A stretch of DNA of 64,000 bases from Branchipolynoe longqiensis (GCA_030323885.1 CM059186.1:166901417-166965416); one strand, 5' to 3'; positions 32,671-45,440 are shown, counted from the stretch's first letter. The notes: a model not told the origin generated them from the letters alone. Numbers and translations are program-made.

Positions 32671-32810
32671 CGCCTCAAAGGAACGCCGTCAAAGTGCAGG
32701 CGCTCATTCCTCCCCCCGCCCTACCCTCCCGTCAACTCACGGAGGCTGCAGCAGGACCGGCGACTGTTGCTAGACACCAGCCTCCAGATGACCTCACCGT
32801 GACCAGCGAA

Positions 32811-32897
32811 CCGGGCGCGGTGCCCGAATCGGGAGAGCGCGGGCCTCGAGTTCGGTTACCGGTCGGTCGAGTCAAACCAATGACTTACAATATTGAT
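32811..32897 (+). mobile_element. SINE family A, 5' part
   Basis: CCGGGCGCGGTGCCCGAATC matches the first bases of the full copy at 6731. A-box-like TGCCCGAATCGG and the linker GAGTCAAACCAATGACTTA follow. The body is missing after about 32897. Confidence 0.8.
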
Positions 32898-33162
32898 TGA
32901 TTGGATGGTGGTTGCTTTACGCCGTGTCGGCAGCATCCACAATGAGCCTGCCGGTTAAATTGAAGGTAAACTATTGTTGGATCAGAAGGGCTGTATGTCT
33001 GCAGGGTGTGGTTGACTTAGCTCACGCTGGTCAATGCTGGCACAGTGCCAAATGTAAGGTCACACTGAGGTCAGGTTATATCCATGTTCAGGATTCACAT
33101 GCTCCACAAAGCTTCGTTTTGGGGCGCGTCGCCTCAAAGCTGAATACTCTGGTTACGGTTGC

Positions 33163-33483
33163 TTGGTTGTTGGAGTGTTATGTCCTGCCAACATCTAAGG
33201 TAATATCACGACAGGTACCGACTTTGACAGTGTGCTCTCATGGCAACTTTATAGTGCTGCCCCACTAGGAAATCAGGCCGCTGGCACCATGACCTGATAT
33301 CCCACTCCGTCATATTATGCTGAAACTGAGCTAACCAGTCCCTGCCGTATCCCATTAATGCTGAGTCCTAGGCTAGGAAGTGACAAGTATCAATTTTATA
33401 AGTCATTGGTTTTAACTCGACTGGGAACTCCCGATCTTCGGCACGCGAGGCTCGCGCTCTACAGCCTCGGCCACCGCGTCCGG
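33163..33483 (-). mobile_element. SINE family A, full-length copy
   Basis: On minus, a head with A box TGGCCGAGGCTG (33462-33473), linker AAAACCAATGACTTATAAAA, a body with AGCACTATAAAGTTGCC, and a tail ...TTAGATGTTGGCAGGACATA to about 33163. The target duplication is not clear. Confidence 0.85.
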
Positions 33484-33945
33484 TGGAAGGTTTGGTTGCG
33501 AATGAACACGTCGCGCTGATCAGACATGTTGCACAGCGCATGCGTGCATACATCACCAACTGACAGGTGTTTAACTGGGAAAGGTGCAATGTGTGACAGA
33601 TCTATTGCATGGCGTTTAGTCTTATACTGTACGCATTGTTCACTCTAACTACATCGATTGTCTCGTACACATCATACATCACATCCTTACAACTAGGGGT
33701 CCCCCGCTACAGACCTGTCTGCTTTTACAGCTGGTGCTGCCACTGGAGACTGTCATATGGCATGACTGATCTGGGATCCATCACGGTAACGTCGCATCCA
33801 TCCTCCCCCGTCACAGTAAAAGTTGCATTCCGTGACAGATAAGTTACTCCCGTCAGTGCTGAGTGCGGGAAATTAATTGGCACTGGCAGTTAAATTGTCG
33901 TCTGCCAGTGTACAGTTACAGGTCGTTATGGTAACGACGTTCAGC
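33484..33945. other. Unique sequence
   Basis: No feature supported. Confidence 0.4.
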
Positions 33946-33949
33946 CAGT

Positions 33950-34190
33950 AGAAGTAAACGAACGCACCCGGCGGAAGTAAAAGAACGCACCCGGCAAAAG
34001 TAAACGAACGCGCACTGCAGAAGTAAACGGACATACCTGGCTGAGGTAAACGTATGCACCCGGCAGGATTAATCAAACACACCCAGCAGGAGTAAACGAA
34101 CACATCCGGCAGGAGTAAACGAATACATCCGGCAGAAGTAAACGAACGCATCCGGCAGAAGTAAACGAACGCACCCGGCAGGAATCCGGC
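33950..34190. repeat. 23-bp minisatellite, about 10 copies
   Basis: AGAAGTAAACGAACGCACCC plus GGC, moderately diverged. Confidence 0.9.
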
Positions 34191-34235
34191 GAGTCGTGCG
34201 GCTTGCTTAATGTTCATGTTGGGGGAAGTGGTTGA

Positions 34236-34600
34236 GGCAGTCTGTGCAGCACGCTGTGTGGTAGACAGCATGTGTGTGTGTTAGGCAGCACGTAAGTGTG
34301 GTAGGCAGCACGCTGTGTAGTAGACAACATGTGTGTGTGGTAGGCAGCACGTAAGTGTGGTAGGCAGCACGTAAGTGTGGTAGGCATCACGCTGTGTGGT
34401 AGACAACATGTGTGTGTGGTAGGCAGCACATAAGTATGGTAGGCAGCACGTGAGTGTCGCAGGCAGCACGTGACGTGATGAGGATTATGTGTGTGGTAGG
34501 CAGTAAGTGTGTGGTAGCCAACACCTGTATGTGGTAGGCAGTATGTGTGTGTGACAGGCAGCACCTATGTGTGACAGGCAACACCTATGTTTGCAGGCAG
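34236..34600. repeat. 20-bp minisatellite, about 17 copies
   Basis: GTGTGGTAGGCAGCACGTAA and variants (GACAACATGTGTGTG). Confidence 0.88.
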
Positions 34601-34835
34601 AAGATGACTGACACACGAGTGTGTGGCAGCTAGCTAATGTATGTAGGACACAGCACACCAATGCAATACCATGTGCTGGATAGAGCCGATGCCAGACAGC
34701 ACGTGCGTCCTGCAGCACACTGGTGCTTCCCATCCTGGTGTCACGTGACACCTAAGACTGGGGCGCAAACAGACGAACAAGGTGCGGCCATTATGGCAGT
34801 CTAGAGCAGTAAAGCCTCATCAATAATTACTGCCC
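34601..34835. other. Unique sequence
   Basis: Nothing recognised. Confidence 0.4.
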
Positions 34836-35885
34836 GAGAATGTCGGCAACCGTCACCCAGGCCTGCCAGCCCGGCACGGGGAACAGGCTGACCATCACCT
34901 AGGCCTGCCAGCCCGGCACGGGGAACAGGCTGACCGTCACATAGAGCTGCCAGCCCGGCACGGGGGACCAGGCTGACCGTCACATAGAGCTGCCAGCCCG
35001 GCATGCGGACAAGGCTGACCATCACCTAGGCCTGCCAGCCCGGCACGGGGAACAGGCTGACCGTCACATAGAGCTGCCAGCCCGGCATGCGGACAAGGCT
35101 GACCATCACCTAGGCCTGCCAGCCCGGCATGGGGAACAGGCTGACCATCACCTAGGCCTGCCAGCCTGCCACGGGGACCAGGCTGACCGTCACATAGAGC
35201 TGCCAGCCCGGCATGCGGACAAGGCTGACCATCACCTAGGCCTGCCAGCCCGGCACGGGGAACAGGCTGACCATCACCTAGGCCTACCGGCCTGGCACGG
35301 GGGACCAGGCTGACCGTCACATAGAGCTGCCAGCCCGGCATAGGGACAAGGCTGACCATCACCTAGGCCTGCCAGCCCGGCACGGGGAACAGGCTGACCA
35401 TCACCTAGGCCTACCGGCCTGCCACGGGGACCAGGCTGACCGTCACCTAGGCCTACTGGCCCGGCACGGGGACCAGGCTGACCATCACCTAGGCCTGCCG
35501 GCCCGGAACGGCGACCGGGCTGACCGTCACAGAGGCCTACCTGCCCTGCATGGGGTTGTGCAGGACACAGGGACGAGGCTGACTGGCACTTAGGCCTGCC
35601 TGCCTGCCTGCCTGGCACAGGCTGTGAAGGGCACTGGGAACAGGCTGACCGTCACTTAGGCCTGCCTGCTCGGCACAGGTGTGCACGGTACTGGGACCAG
35701 GCTGACCGTCACCGAGGCCTGCCTGCCCGGCACAGGGTATGAAGGGCACGGGGACCAGGCTGACCGTCACCGAGGCCTGCCTGCCCGGCACAGGGTATGA
35801 AGGGCACGGGGACCAGGCTGACCTTTACCGAGGCCTGACTGCCCTGCACGGGGCTGTGCAGAGCACGGGGACCAGGCTGAACAGG
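34836..35885. repeat. 42-bp minisatellite, about 25 copies
   Basis: GCTGACCATCACCTAGGCCT, with CCAGCCCGGCACGGGGAACA in the second half. A second type (GCTGACCGTCACATAGAGCT, with GGCATGCGGACAAG) alternates in places. The right third is longer and more diverged, with inserted AGGGTATGAAGGGCACGG. Being 14 codons, it opens frames on both strands. Confidence 0.94.
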
Positions 35886-36535
35886 AACGCGGCTTTCAAT
35901 ATGCAGGCTTCAATCCATATTTAAGGACTCCACTACAAATGTCGTCTGCCCGGAAGTCACCCGTGCATAGTGAGCAGTGCTGACTCCGGGCAGCCCGGCC
36001 CGGCCCGGCCCGGCCCGGCCCCGCCCCGCCCCGCCCCGCTCGGCCCCCCCCCCCGCATCGCCCCGCCCCGCCCCGCCCTGCCCTGCCCGACCCCGCCCGG
36101 TCCTGCCCTAACCCGCCCGCCCCGCCCCATCCGGCTGACCGCGGCGCCCCCTGGTGGAACGCCGTGAGGCGGCTGTGTAAATATATAACTGTGAGCCGTA
36201 AACAAACCGAACGCAGCTTGGATGAGCGGGATGGTGTCGTGGCCATGACTCCCGCCCTCCGGCCCTCCCGCATTCTCACCCCCGTCTCTCGCTCCATTCA
36301 TATGCTGCTCCTTTCGCACACAGAACCCCCCCCCCCCCCCCACACACACACCGTTACTGCAAACCGCATACATAACCCCGACCCCCACATACACTCCCCC
36401 TTACTTGTACCCGCACCCCAGGGCGCAGATAACGGCTCAATCCCAGCAGCCCCACACACCTGTTTCCGGTGCAAATCAGCGCCGCCAGATGGCGTTACGG
36501 GCTGGTGCGACTTGTTTACTGGTTGGTGCTGAGCA
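35886..36535. other. CpG-rich unique stretch with CTCF-like sites
   Basis: GGCCC/GCCCC low-complexity DNA at 35995-36130. GCGCCCCCTGGTGG at 36145-36158 is a perfect CTCF core on minus, and CCGCCAGATGGCG near 36483 is a weaker plus-strand fit. A C-run and CACACAC lie at 36328-36350. Confidence 0.5.
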
Positions 36536-36785
36536 CTCAGTGAGGGTGGTGGTGTGGTGTGGTGTTGTAGTGTTGGTGGTGGTGTGGTGGTGGCGTGGTA
36601 GTGTAGTGATGTGGTGGTGGTATGGTGGTGGTGGTGTGGTAGTGGTGTGGTGGTGTGGTGGTGGGGTGGTAGTGGTGTGGCGGTGTGGTAGTGGTGGTGG
36701 TGTGGTGGTGTGATGGTGGTATGGGGGTGGTGGTGTGGTAGTGCGGTGGTGGTGTGGTAGTGGTGTGGTGGTGTGGTAGTGGTTT
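36536..36785. repeat. TGGTGGTG-type array
   Basis: GTGGTGGTGTGGT repeats abut the truncated 5' end of the LINE. Confidence 0.92.
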
Positions 36786-38640
36786 GTGCTTGGGGACTTC
36801 AATGTGAATTACAGCAGCAATGAACAAAATAAACTAATGCTGCAAACCACCATCAAAATCTTGGATCTGCAGCAGCTCATCACTGAAAGCGCAAAGCTAA
36901 GCAACAATAGCTCACCAATAGACCTAATACTAACCAACTCAAACCATGCCACAACACGGGGCACTAGAAGCTGGGGTATAAGCGACCACAAACTAGTATA
37001 TGTAACCAGGAAAAAGCTCAAAAGCACAAATCACTATGAATAAAGATAACAAAGGGGCAATGCTCACAGACAAAGATGCAGCAAACAAACTAAACACACA
37101 CTTTGCCACAATAGGGCAAAAGCTGTCAGAAAAATTCAAAAAAAGATGGGAAAACAGATCAGGAACTGTGCAGAACGAAATCCCCACCTGCTAAACAGAT
37201 ATGATAGAAGTAAACAAATTAATCAATGACATAGACACGAACAAACCAAGTGGAATAGATGAAATACCAACCAAAATACTGAAAGAGGCACTCTAAGCCA
37301 TCCCGGCCACTATAGTAGACCTATTCAACATCTCCTTTGAGGAGGGGTGTTTTATCTCAGCCTGGAAAATGGCAACCATCACCACCATTCAGAAAAGTGG
37401 AGACAAACAAAACATGGGAAACTACAGGCCAATATCAATTCTTCAAACCCCAGGCAAGCTCATTGAAAAAGTGTTACATAGACACATCAATGAACACCTG
37501 GAAAAAAACTATATACGAAACGAAAGACAACGGGCTTCAGCAAACTGCACTCCACATCAAAAACAATAGCTAATCTAACAAATAACATACTGGCATCAAT
37601 GAACCAAAAACAATTAGTTGGAGCAGCCTTCATTGACTTCAGCAAAGCATTTGACACAGTAGACCATAAAATACTACTGGAAAAACTAAAAACCATGGGC
37701 ATAAAATCCAAATCTATCGATTGGATAAAATGCTACCTGAGCAACAGGCAACAGAAAACAAAAATAAACAAAACACTATCAGACAACCAACCTGTCAAAT
37801 GTGGTGTACCACAAGGGTCAATGTTAGGGCCACTATTCTTTATATTCTATATAAATAATCTTGAAAAATGGTTGCAAACTGAATGCCTCCCACTATATGC
37901 AGATGACACAGTCATATATGCAAATGGCACCACAGAAGAGGAGGCAATAACTAAACTAAATAAACTTCTACTAAAACTAGATGAGTGATATGTGTCCAAC
38001 AAATTAACCATCAACACAAGCAAATCAAAAACAGTACTCTTCTCACATAAACAAATGCCAGAAAGAAAACTACACTGTAAGTTAGGAAACCAAACATTAG
38101 AAAATGTAGACCATTACAAATACCTAGGCCTTGAGTTGGACAGCCAACTAAACTACAACCTATGTACATTTAAAATTATCCAAAAAGTAAACCACAAACT
38201 TTGGCTATTTGCAAATCTAAGAGACTACATGACACAAGAAATGTCAATAAAAATCTTCAAGGGCATGATGCTCCCCTATTTTGACTATGGAGATGTAAAC
38301 TAAATGGGTGTGAGAAAAGAACTACTAAAAAACTGCAAATACTGCAAAATAGAGCCCTAAAAATCTGTCTAAGAGTAGACAAGCTGCACCCAACATATGA
38401 CATACACAAAATAACCAAAGTGAAATTACTAGAAAATAGGAGAATAATTCATTTGAAAACATTAGCATATAGCTATAGTCAAAACAATAAACTCCTACCA
38501 AAACCACAAAGGGCTACTAGAGCAAATAATGTGCCACTACTAAAGCAAGCCAGAAGCCAAATAAAAGCTCATGAGAGAAGCACGCTGGAAATGGCTGTCA
38601 AGGTGTGGAATGCCCAAACGGTAAAGGAATGACAAATTCC
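36786..38640 (+). pseudogene. LINE ORF2 remnant (endonuclease-RT), disabled
   Basis: Endonuclease C-terminus: G-D-F-N near 36792 and S-D-H near 36982. RT: a P-I-S-L/I-L-type motif near 37430, F-I-D-F-S-K-A-F-D-T-V-D near 37629-37665, G-V-P-Q-G-S near 37804, and the catalytic Y-A-D-D at 37896-37907. A leucine-rich post-RT segment, L-Q-N-R-A-L-K-type, follows near 38330-38370. In-frame stops at 37192, 37294, 37986 and 38301, plus frame changes near 37030, 37520-37570 and 38320, make it non-functional. The catalytic residues are intact, so decay is mainly by stops and small indels. It would have reverse-transcribed its own RNA at a nicked target. Confidence 0.93.
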
Positions 38641-38890
38641 TGACCTAAAAACTTACAAAAGGTATCTGTGCAAAATAACGCTAGGAAACACCCACTAAGC
38701 TGGCAAGGGGGCATGTGATATTTCACGGCCCACCAGCGGGATGCCCAATGGAAGGTAACCATGCCAATAGTAGCCAGATAAGACATCACACAGCTATGTA
38801 CAAACCTATCATATGTAAATAGGAGTAGGCTAGTCTATTAATAAGAGTAGAAAAAATAAAATACATATATGCCAAGAAAATAAAAAAAAA
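36786..38890 (+). mobile_element. Non-LTR retrotransposon (LINE), 5'-truncated
   Basis: Starts inside the endonuclease domain, runs through the reverse transcriptase and a roughly 250-bp 3' region, and ends in A-rich DNA (38850-38890). Gene order (apurinic-type endonuclease, then RT) and RT motifs fit the LINE classes with AP-type endonuclease (jockey/CR1-like, clade not determined). No clear target duplication. The 5' break lies at the edge of a TGG array. Confidence 0.93.
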
Positions 38891-39110
38891 CTAACATAGG
38901 CTACTAACCATCACCAACCAATTATCTATCTGCTACCGAAATGCAGGCAATCAAATACCTTATCAGCAGCTACTGTGTGGTAAGATAACACCAACACTAC
39001 AACTGGCAGCAGTGAAAACAAGCCTGAGTACCCGGGCTTATATGCTATGGACAGTATACATACAGCCTCAATAAAAATATTAATGTTGTTTTTTAAAAGG
39101 TGTTTAATAG
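38891..39110. other. Unique AT-rich sequence
   Basis: No feature supported. Confidence 0.4.
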
Positions 39111-39350
39111 GGCTGGTAACATCTAAGGTCCTGGTAACATCTAAGGTCATATCAAATCAGGTACAACCTAGGAATAGTGGTCGCACATGACAAGTTCATA
39201 GTGCTGTCCCACTGGGGGATAAGACAACACCACCATGCCCCGATATCCCACTCAGTCACATTATCATAATACTGAGAAAACCAGTCCATGTCCTATCCTA
39301 TTAATGCTGAGCGCTAGGTTAGATAGCGAAGAGTATAAATGTACTAAGTC
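39111..39350 (-). mobile_element. SINE family A, body and tail
   Basis: Minus-strand SINE-A body (CCTGATATCCCACTCAGTCA-like on plus, TTCATAGTGCTGTCCCACTG) with the tail at 39111-39150. A short duplication of GGTAACATCTAAGGTC sits at the tail. The tRNA head is absent. Confidence 0.82.
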
Positions 39351-40070
39351 ATTGTGTAATCTATGGGCTAATCCCTTTTAAAAGGTGGTTGCCATATCTT
39401 TATAAATGAAAGTGAGCTATAATAAAAAATGCAAGTTAAATATATATAAAATTCCATAAAGTACCAGAGGGTGTAGTATAGGAAATGGTGTGGTGTAGCT
39501 GAGTCCTATAGTTGCCTGTCTGTAATAGTGAAGTGGCTACAGTGGGTGTAGCACAGAATGTAAGACTGACACAAAAGCACTTCTTGTCATGTGATAGGCC
39601 CAGTGGTGACTGCCAGCTCTCCCAGGCTTTTAATCACTCCAACACTCCTACAGGCATGTCATTGAAGGTACATCATGTTATTGATGGTATTAATATTATT
39701 GAAGGTACATTATATTATTGAAGGCACATCATGTCATTTATCCATGGCATATTGTTATTTTACTCTTCATGGTGGCCATCTTGATGTTCCAGGACAGTAG
39801 AGATGGGTGCAGTTCAGGTGCACCCCTCATCCCAGCTACCACCAGGTCATGGCAACTTGACCAGACACCTCTATCATATCCGACGCACTCCATACAAATT
39901 CAATCCGGATCCAATATACATTAAACATTAAATACCAAACATGACTGTCTCCCACCCTATCAGCCTGCTGGGTTCAGCAATGAGTTATACATTCTTCTGT
40001 CTATTAAAAAAAACAATGGGTACTTTAAATGGAATCTATTTTATAATGTAACTATGTGTAGAAAGTCAAA
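39351..40070. other. Unique AT-rich sequence, short direct repeats
   Basis: 39660-39740 holds 2-3 units of ATTGAAGGTACATCATGTTA. Nothing coding. Confidence 0.4.
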
Positions 40071-40077
40071 ATATTTT

Positions 40078-40130
40078 ACAATTGGTTTGATTCGGCCGGG
40101 GTTCGAATCCACGACCTCTGACTACTCCTT
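40078..40130 (-). mobile_element. SINE-A-like B-box fragment
   Basis: Minus strand GGATTCGAACCCCGGCCGAA plus TCAAACCAATTG resembles the B-box/linker part of SINE A (47193-47225). Small and diverged. Confidence 0.45.
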
Positions 40131-40136
40131 CCATTG

Positions 40137-41400
40137 ATGATGGGTGTTGTGGTGATGTGGTTGTGGTGATGTGTAGTGGTATGGTGATGTGGTAGCGGTG
40201 TGGTGGTGTGATGGTGTGATGGTGTGATGGTGTGGTTGTGTAGTGGTGGTGTATTGTGGTGTGGTGGTGATGTGGTGGTGGTGTGGTAGTGGTATAGTGT
40301 GTGATGGTGTGGTAGTTATGTGGTGGTGTGGTGGTGGTGTGATGGTGTGGTTGTGTAGTGGTGGTGTGTGGTGGTGTGGTGGTGATGTGGTGGTGGTGTG
40401 GTAGTGGTGTAGTGCGTGATGGTGTGGTAGTTATGCGGTGGTGTGGTGGTGGTGTGGCGATGTGATGGTGGCGATGTAGTAGTGTGGTGGTGTGGTGGTG
40501 ATGTGGTGGTGGTGTGGTAGTGGTGTAGTGTGTGATGGTGTGGTAGTTATATGGTGGTGTGGTGGTGGTGTGGTGGTGGTGTGGTGTGGCGATGTGATGG
40601 TGGCGATGTTGTAGTGTCGTGGTGTGGTGATGGTGTGGTTATGTAGTGGTGGTGTGTGGTGGTGTGGTGGTGATGTGGTGGTGGTGTGGTAGTGGTGTAG
40701 TGCGTGATGGTGTGGTAGTTATGTGGTGGTGTGGTGGTGGTGTGGCGTGGCGATGTGATGGTGGCGATGTTGTAGTGTTGTGGTGTGGTGGTGGTGTGAT
40801 GGTGTGGTTGTGTAGTGGTGGTGTATTGTGGTGTGGTGGTGATGTGGTGGTAGTGTGGTAGTGGTGTAGTGTGTGATGGTGTGGTAGTTATGTGGTGGTG
40901 TGGTGTGGCGATGTGATGGTGGCGATGTTGTAGTGTGGTGGTGGTATGATGGTGTGGTTGTGTAGTGTTGGTGTGTTGTGGTGGTGATGTGGTGGTGGTG
41001 TGGTAGTGGTGTAGTGCGTGCTGGTGTGGTAGTTATGTGGTGGTGTGGTGGTGGTGTGGTGTGGCGATGTGATGGTGGCGATGTTGTAGTGTGGTGGTAG
41101 TGTGATGGTGGTGTGATGTGTGGTTGTGTAGTGGTGGTGTGTTGTGGTGTGGTGGTGGTGTGGTGTGGCGATGTGATGGTGGCGATGTTGTAGTGTGGTG
41201 ATGTGGTGGTGGTGTGATGGTGTGGTTGTGTAGTGGTGGGGTGTGGTGGTGTGGTGGTGATGTGGTGGTAGTGTGGTAGTGGTGTAGTGTGTGATGGTGT
41301 GGTAGTTATGTGGTGGTGTGGTGTGGCGATGTGATGGTGGCGATGTTGTAGTGTAGTGGTGTGGTGGTGTGATGGTTGCAATGTTGTGGTGATGGTGAGA
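40137..41400. repeat. GTGGTGTGGTGATG-type array, about 1.26 kb
   Basis: Irregular TGGTGG/TGTGGT sequence with an ill-defined longer unit of about 120-135 bp in which TGGCGATGTGATGGTGGCGA and TAGTGGTGTAGTGYGTGATG recur. It shares its composition with 36536-36785. Confidence 0.92.
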
Positions 41401-41785
41401 GGTGAGTGCTGCATACATCGGGGTGGTTGAAAAGCAGACGACAAACACTGCCTCAGCACACTGATCTAAGCGCGCCCAGATTACCATCAGCTCACGCCAT
41501 ATTAACTGTAAGTAAGCCGTAACTCCTCGAAAAGAGACAAGATACAGCTCACTGCGCGAGGACGCCGCTCCCTGTCGGCTTATAATTGATGCAGTCCGCC
41601 ATCAACTCACAGTTGGATCATTTGGCCAATTACTCACTTTTATCCGAAATCTTTCCTGATGATCGTGGACAAATAATGCCAGCGTCCTGCGATAAGAAGG
41701 CTGTGATATCTATCAATTTATCGGAATAATTTACATGGCGGCTGCACAGGGGCTGTAAACAACATGAAGTGGCCTGCTACATCAA
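41401..41785. other. Unique sequence
   Basis: No feature supported. Confidence 0.4.
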
Positions 41786-41789
41786 GTCA

Positions 41790-42560
41790 GCCCCTCTCCC
41801 TCACCCCACTCCATCCTCATCCTTCCTCCATCCAACCCGTCCATTCTCATCCCTCCTCCAACAACTCACCGCCCTCCTCACCCCTCCTTTAAACACTCCC
41901 CTCCCTCCTCATCCTTCCTCCAGCAACTCCCTCCTCCCTCCTCCAACCCTCCTGACCCCTCAACCAGCCACTTCCCCATCCCTCCTCATGCCTCCCCCAG
42001 CCACTCCCTACTCCATCCACACTCGTCCTCACCCCTCCACACCCCTCCTCAACCCACCTCACCCCTCCTCACCCCTCCTCACCCATCCTCACTCCACCTC
42101 AAACTTCCTGACGCGTCCCCACCCCTCCTGACCCCTCCTCACCCTTCCTCACCCCTCCTGACCCCTCCGTACCCCTCCTCACCTCTCCTCACCCCACCTC
42201 AAACTTCCTCACCCGTCCTCACCCCTCCTCACCCTTCCTCACCCCTCCTCACCCCTCCTCACCCCTCCTCACTCCTCCTCACCCCTCCTCAAACTTCCTC
42301 ACCCCTCCTCACCCCTCCTCACCCCTCCTCACCCCTCCTCACCCCTCCTCACCCCTCCTCACCCTTCCTCACCCCTCCTCACCCCTCCTCACCCCTCCTC
42401 ACTCCTCCTCACCCCTCCTCACCCCTCCTCACCCCACCTCAAACTTCCTCACCCGTACTCACCCCTTCTCACCCGTCCTCACCCTTCCTCAGCCCCCCTC
42501 ACCCCTCCTCACCCCTCCTCATCCCTCCTCACCCCTCCTCTAGCCATTCCCCACTCTCTC
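41790..42560. repeat. 10-bp ACCCCTCCTC minisatellite
   Basis: Clean decamers from about 42050, with a longer block containing CCCCACCTCAAACTTCCTCA recurring three times or more. The left part is looser C/T-rich DNA. Confidence 0.9.
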
Positions 42561-42840
42561 CTCACCCCTCCAGCAGCCACTCCCAACTCCCTCCTCCTCT
42601 CCCTTTCTCCTGCAACCTCATCCCCCTCGACAATCTTCCCTTCCTCTCCTTCTTCTCCTTCTTCCCTCTCTCCTTCTTCCCTCCCTTCTCCACCTATCCC
42701 CCCTCCTTTTCCTCCATCAGACACTCTTCTCCGCTCCTCTCTTCCCCCCTATTCCCTCCATCTTAATCCCTGTTCACCTCTCCTTTGCCCTCCCTCCTCA
42801 CCCCTCCCTCCTCCTCCTCCCCCTCCCTCCTCCAGGGGAG
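42561..42840. repeat. Pyrimidine-rich tract
   Basis: CTCCTTCTTCCCTC-like sequence, almost all C/T on plus. Confidence 0.75.
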
Positions 42841-43510
42841 CCTCTGGGCGCTGGTTCCCGCCTTAATCTGCGCATCTTTGGAGATAAATGCGCGCCTAAT
42901 CCTCAATATGTCGCTGTTCACATAGCCCAGTGCCACCGTCCCGGCACAGCTAAATGTCGTCTGCAGATGCCCGCCCTCTTTGATATCTCGATACACAACA
43001 TTTAGCGCTGGAAAAGCGCTGGAAAAGCGGAGGAAGGGAAAGCCTGTCGCATTTATCTGCCGCTCAGATAAGACTGGGAGGACACATGCTGATAATAATA
43101 GCCCATCTTCTTCTGTAAGCTCCGACTGTGGTGCATCAGATCAATACGGACACCGGCCACTGCTCAGCCTTGTCAATGCGGGACACGGAGGCGCGACTCG
43201 CCCGGCGTGAAACCCGATTAAACGCCGGCCACAGCTGCAGCCCCGGCACTCACAACAATATTCACTTTGTTAGACAAACTCGCGCAGTTTTATATCCGAC
43301 ATGGATGGAGCGAGTGGATTTACATAGACGGGAATGTCAATAAGACGTGGATGTGTAGTCTCCGTTGTTAAAGTCCAGGAGGGACTGTGCCTCTATCATT
43401 TAGAAAGGACGTTGTCCCGGCTGACTGCTTTGTTTAATAACTACAATGCATTTAATGCAACGGCATCCTAGGCCTTCAATGAGCTGAAAACAACAGGAGA
43501 AACAGCTGCG
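42841..43510. other. Unique sequence
   Basis: Contains AGCGCTGGAAAAGCGCTGGA (about 43000-43030, two units). No coding or RNA signal. Confidence 0.4.
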
Positions 43511-43768
43511 GAGTGTAATGTATGACAGGAGCCCGGTACAGCATGTGTAAACTGGTAGCAATTACCCGCGTTGCACGGTTAGTGCTTTACCAGTGTAATG
43601 TATGAGACAGGAGCCCGGTGCACTATGTGTGTAAACTGGTAACAATTACACGCATAGCAAGGTTAGCACTTTACAAGTGTAATGTATGAGACAGGAGCCC
43701 GGTACACCATGTGTGTAAACTGGTAACAATTACCCGCGTAGCAAGGTTAGCGCTTTATCAGTGTAATG
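43510..43768. repeat. 84-bp repeat, 3 copies
   Basis: AGTGTAATGTATGAGACAGG units with GTAAACTGGTAACAATTAC in the middle. The period of 84 bp was measured between 43592 and 43676. Confidence 0.88.
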
Positions 43769-43769
43769 T

Positions 43770-45238
43770 ATGACAAGTGTATGGCAGGCATTAGTCTAGA
43801 CCTGTTATGTGTAAAGTAAGCATCAGTCTATATGTCCATGTGTACATCAGGCATTAGTCTAGACCTGTTATGTGTAAAGTAAGCATTAGTTTATATATGC
43901 AAGTGTCCGACAGGCATTAGTCTAGACCTGTTATGTGTAAAGTAAGCATCAGTCTATATTTCCATGAGTACATCAGGCATTAGTCTAGACCTGTTATGTG
44001 TAAAGTAAGCATCAGTCTATACATGCAAGTGTCCGGCAGGCATTAGTCTAGACCTGTTATGTGTAAAGTAAGCATCAGTCTATATTTGCATGAGTACATC
44101 AGGCATTAGTCTAGACCTGTTATGTGTAAAGTAAGCATTAGTTTATATATGCAAGTGTCCGACAGGCATTAGTCTAGACCTGTTATGTGTAATGTAAGCA
44201 TCAGTCTATATTTCCATGAGTACATCAGGCATTAGTCTAGACCTGTTATGTGTAAAGTAAGCATCAGTCTATACATGCAAGTGTCCGGCAGGCATTAGTC
44301 TAGACCTGTTATGTGTAAAGTAAGCATCAGTCTATATTTCCATGAGTACATCAGGCATTAGGCTAGACCTGTTGTGTATAAAGTAAGCATCAGTTTATAT
44401 ATGCAAGTGTCCGGCAGGCATTAGTCTAGACCTGTTATGTGTAAAGTAAGTATCAGTCTATGTTTCCATGTGTACATCAGGCTTCAGTCTAGACATGTTA
44501 TGTGTAAAGTAAGCATCAGTCTATATTTCCATGAGTACATCAGGCATTAGGCTAGACCTGTTATGTATAAAGTAAGCATCAGTCTATATATGCAAGTGTC
44601 CGGCAGGCATTAGTCTAGACCTGTTATGTGTAAAGTAAGCATCAGTCTATATTTCCATCAGTACATTAGGCATTAGGCTAGACCTGTTATGTATAAAGTA
44701 AGCATCAGTCTATATATGCAAGTGTCCGGCAGGCATTAGTCTAGACCTGTTATGTGTAAAGTAAGTATCAGTCTATATTTCCATGTGTACATCAGGCTTT
44801 AGTCTAGACATGTTATGTGTAAAGTAAGCATCAGTCTATATTTCCATGAGTACATCAGGCATTAGGCTAGACCTGTTATGTGTAAAGTAAGTATCAGTCT
44901 ATATTTCCATGAGTACCTCAGGCTTTAGTCTAGACCTGTTATGTGTAAAGTAAGCATCAGTCTATATCTGCATGAGTACATCAGGCTTTAGTCTAGACCT
45001 GTTATGTGTAAAGTAAGCATCAGTCTATATTTCCATGAGTACCTCAGGCTTTAGTCTAGACCTGTTATGTGTAAAGTAAGCATCAGTCTATATCTGCATG
45101 AGTACATCAGGCTTTAGTCTAGACCTGTTATGTTTAAAGTAAGTATCAGTCTATATCTGCATGTGTATAACAGGCCTTAGTCTAGACCTATTATGTGTAA
45201 CGTAAGCAGTAGTCTATAGTCTGCAAGTGTACAGCAGG
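43770..45238. repeat. 63-bp minisatellite, about 23 copies, dimeric
   Basis: GGCATTAGTCTAGACCTGTT then ATGTGTAAAGTAAGCATCAG. Two subtypes at the end of the unit (CCATGAGTACATCAG and GCAAGTGTCCGGCAG) alternate over the left half, giving a dimer of about 126 bp. The right half is mostly the first subtype. Confidence 0.94.
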
Positions 45239-45440
45239 CATTTCTCTACAATCGCGTCCCGCAAACACAGCCTCACCACCTCCTGGCGGCCATCTTAGAC
45301 CGCACCACTAGTTGCCTGTCACCCAGCTGCCAGGAACCAGCGTGGAATGCAATATGACATTCCTTGTTCGGCGACTTTCAATACACTGCAATAATGGATT
45401 CCCATCACGTGGTTCTATAGGCGTGGCCCCATTGGCGGGG
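45239..45440. other. Unique sequence
   Basis: No feature beyond a GGCGGCCATCTT motif near 45285. Confidence 0.35.

Noticed and set aside
37599..38303. Active reverse transcriptase gene
   Set aside because: In-frame stops at 37986 and 38301 and frameshifts on both sides; only a remnant of the LINE.
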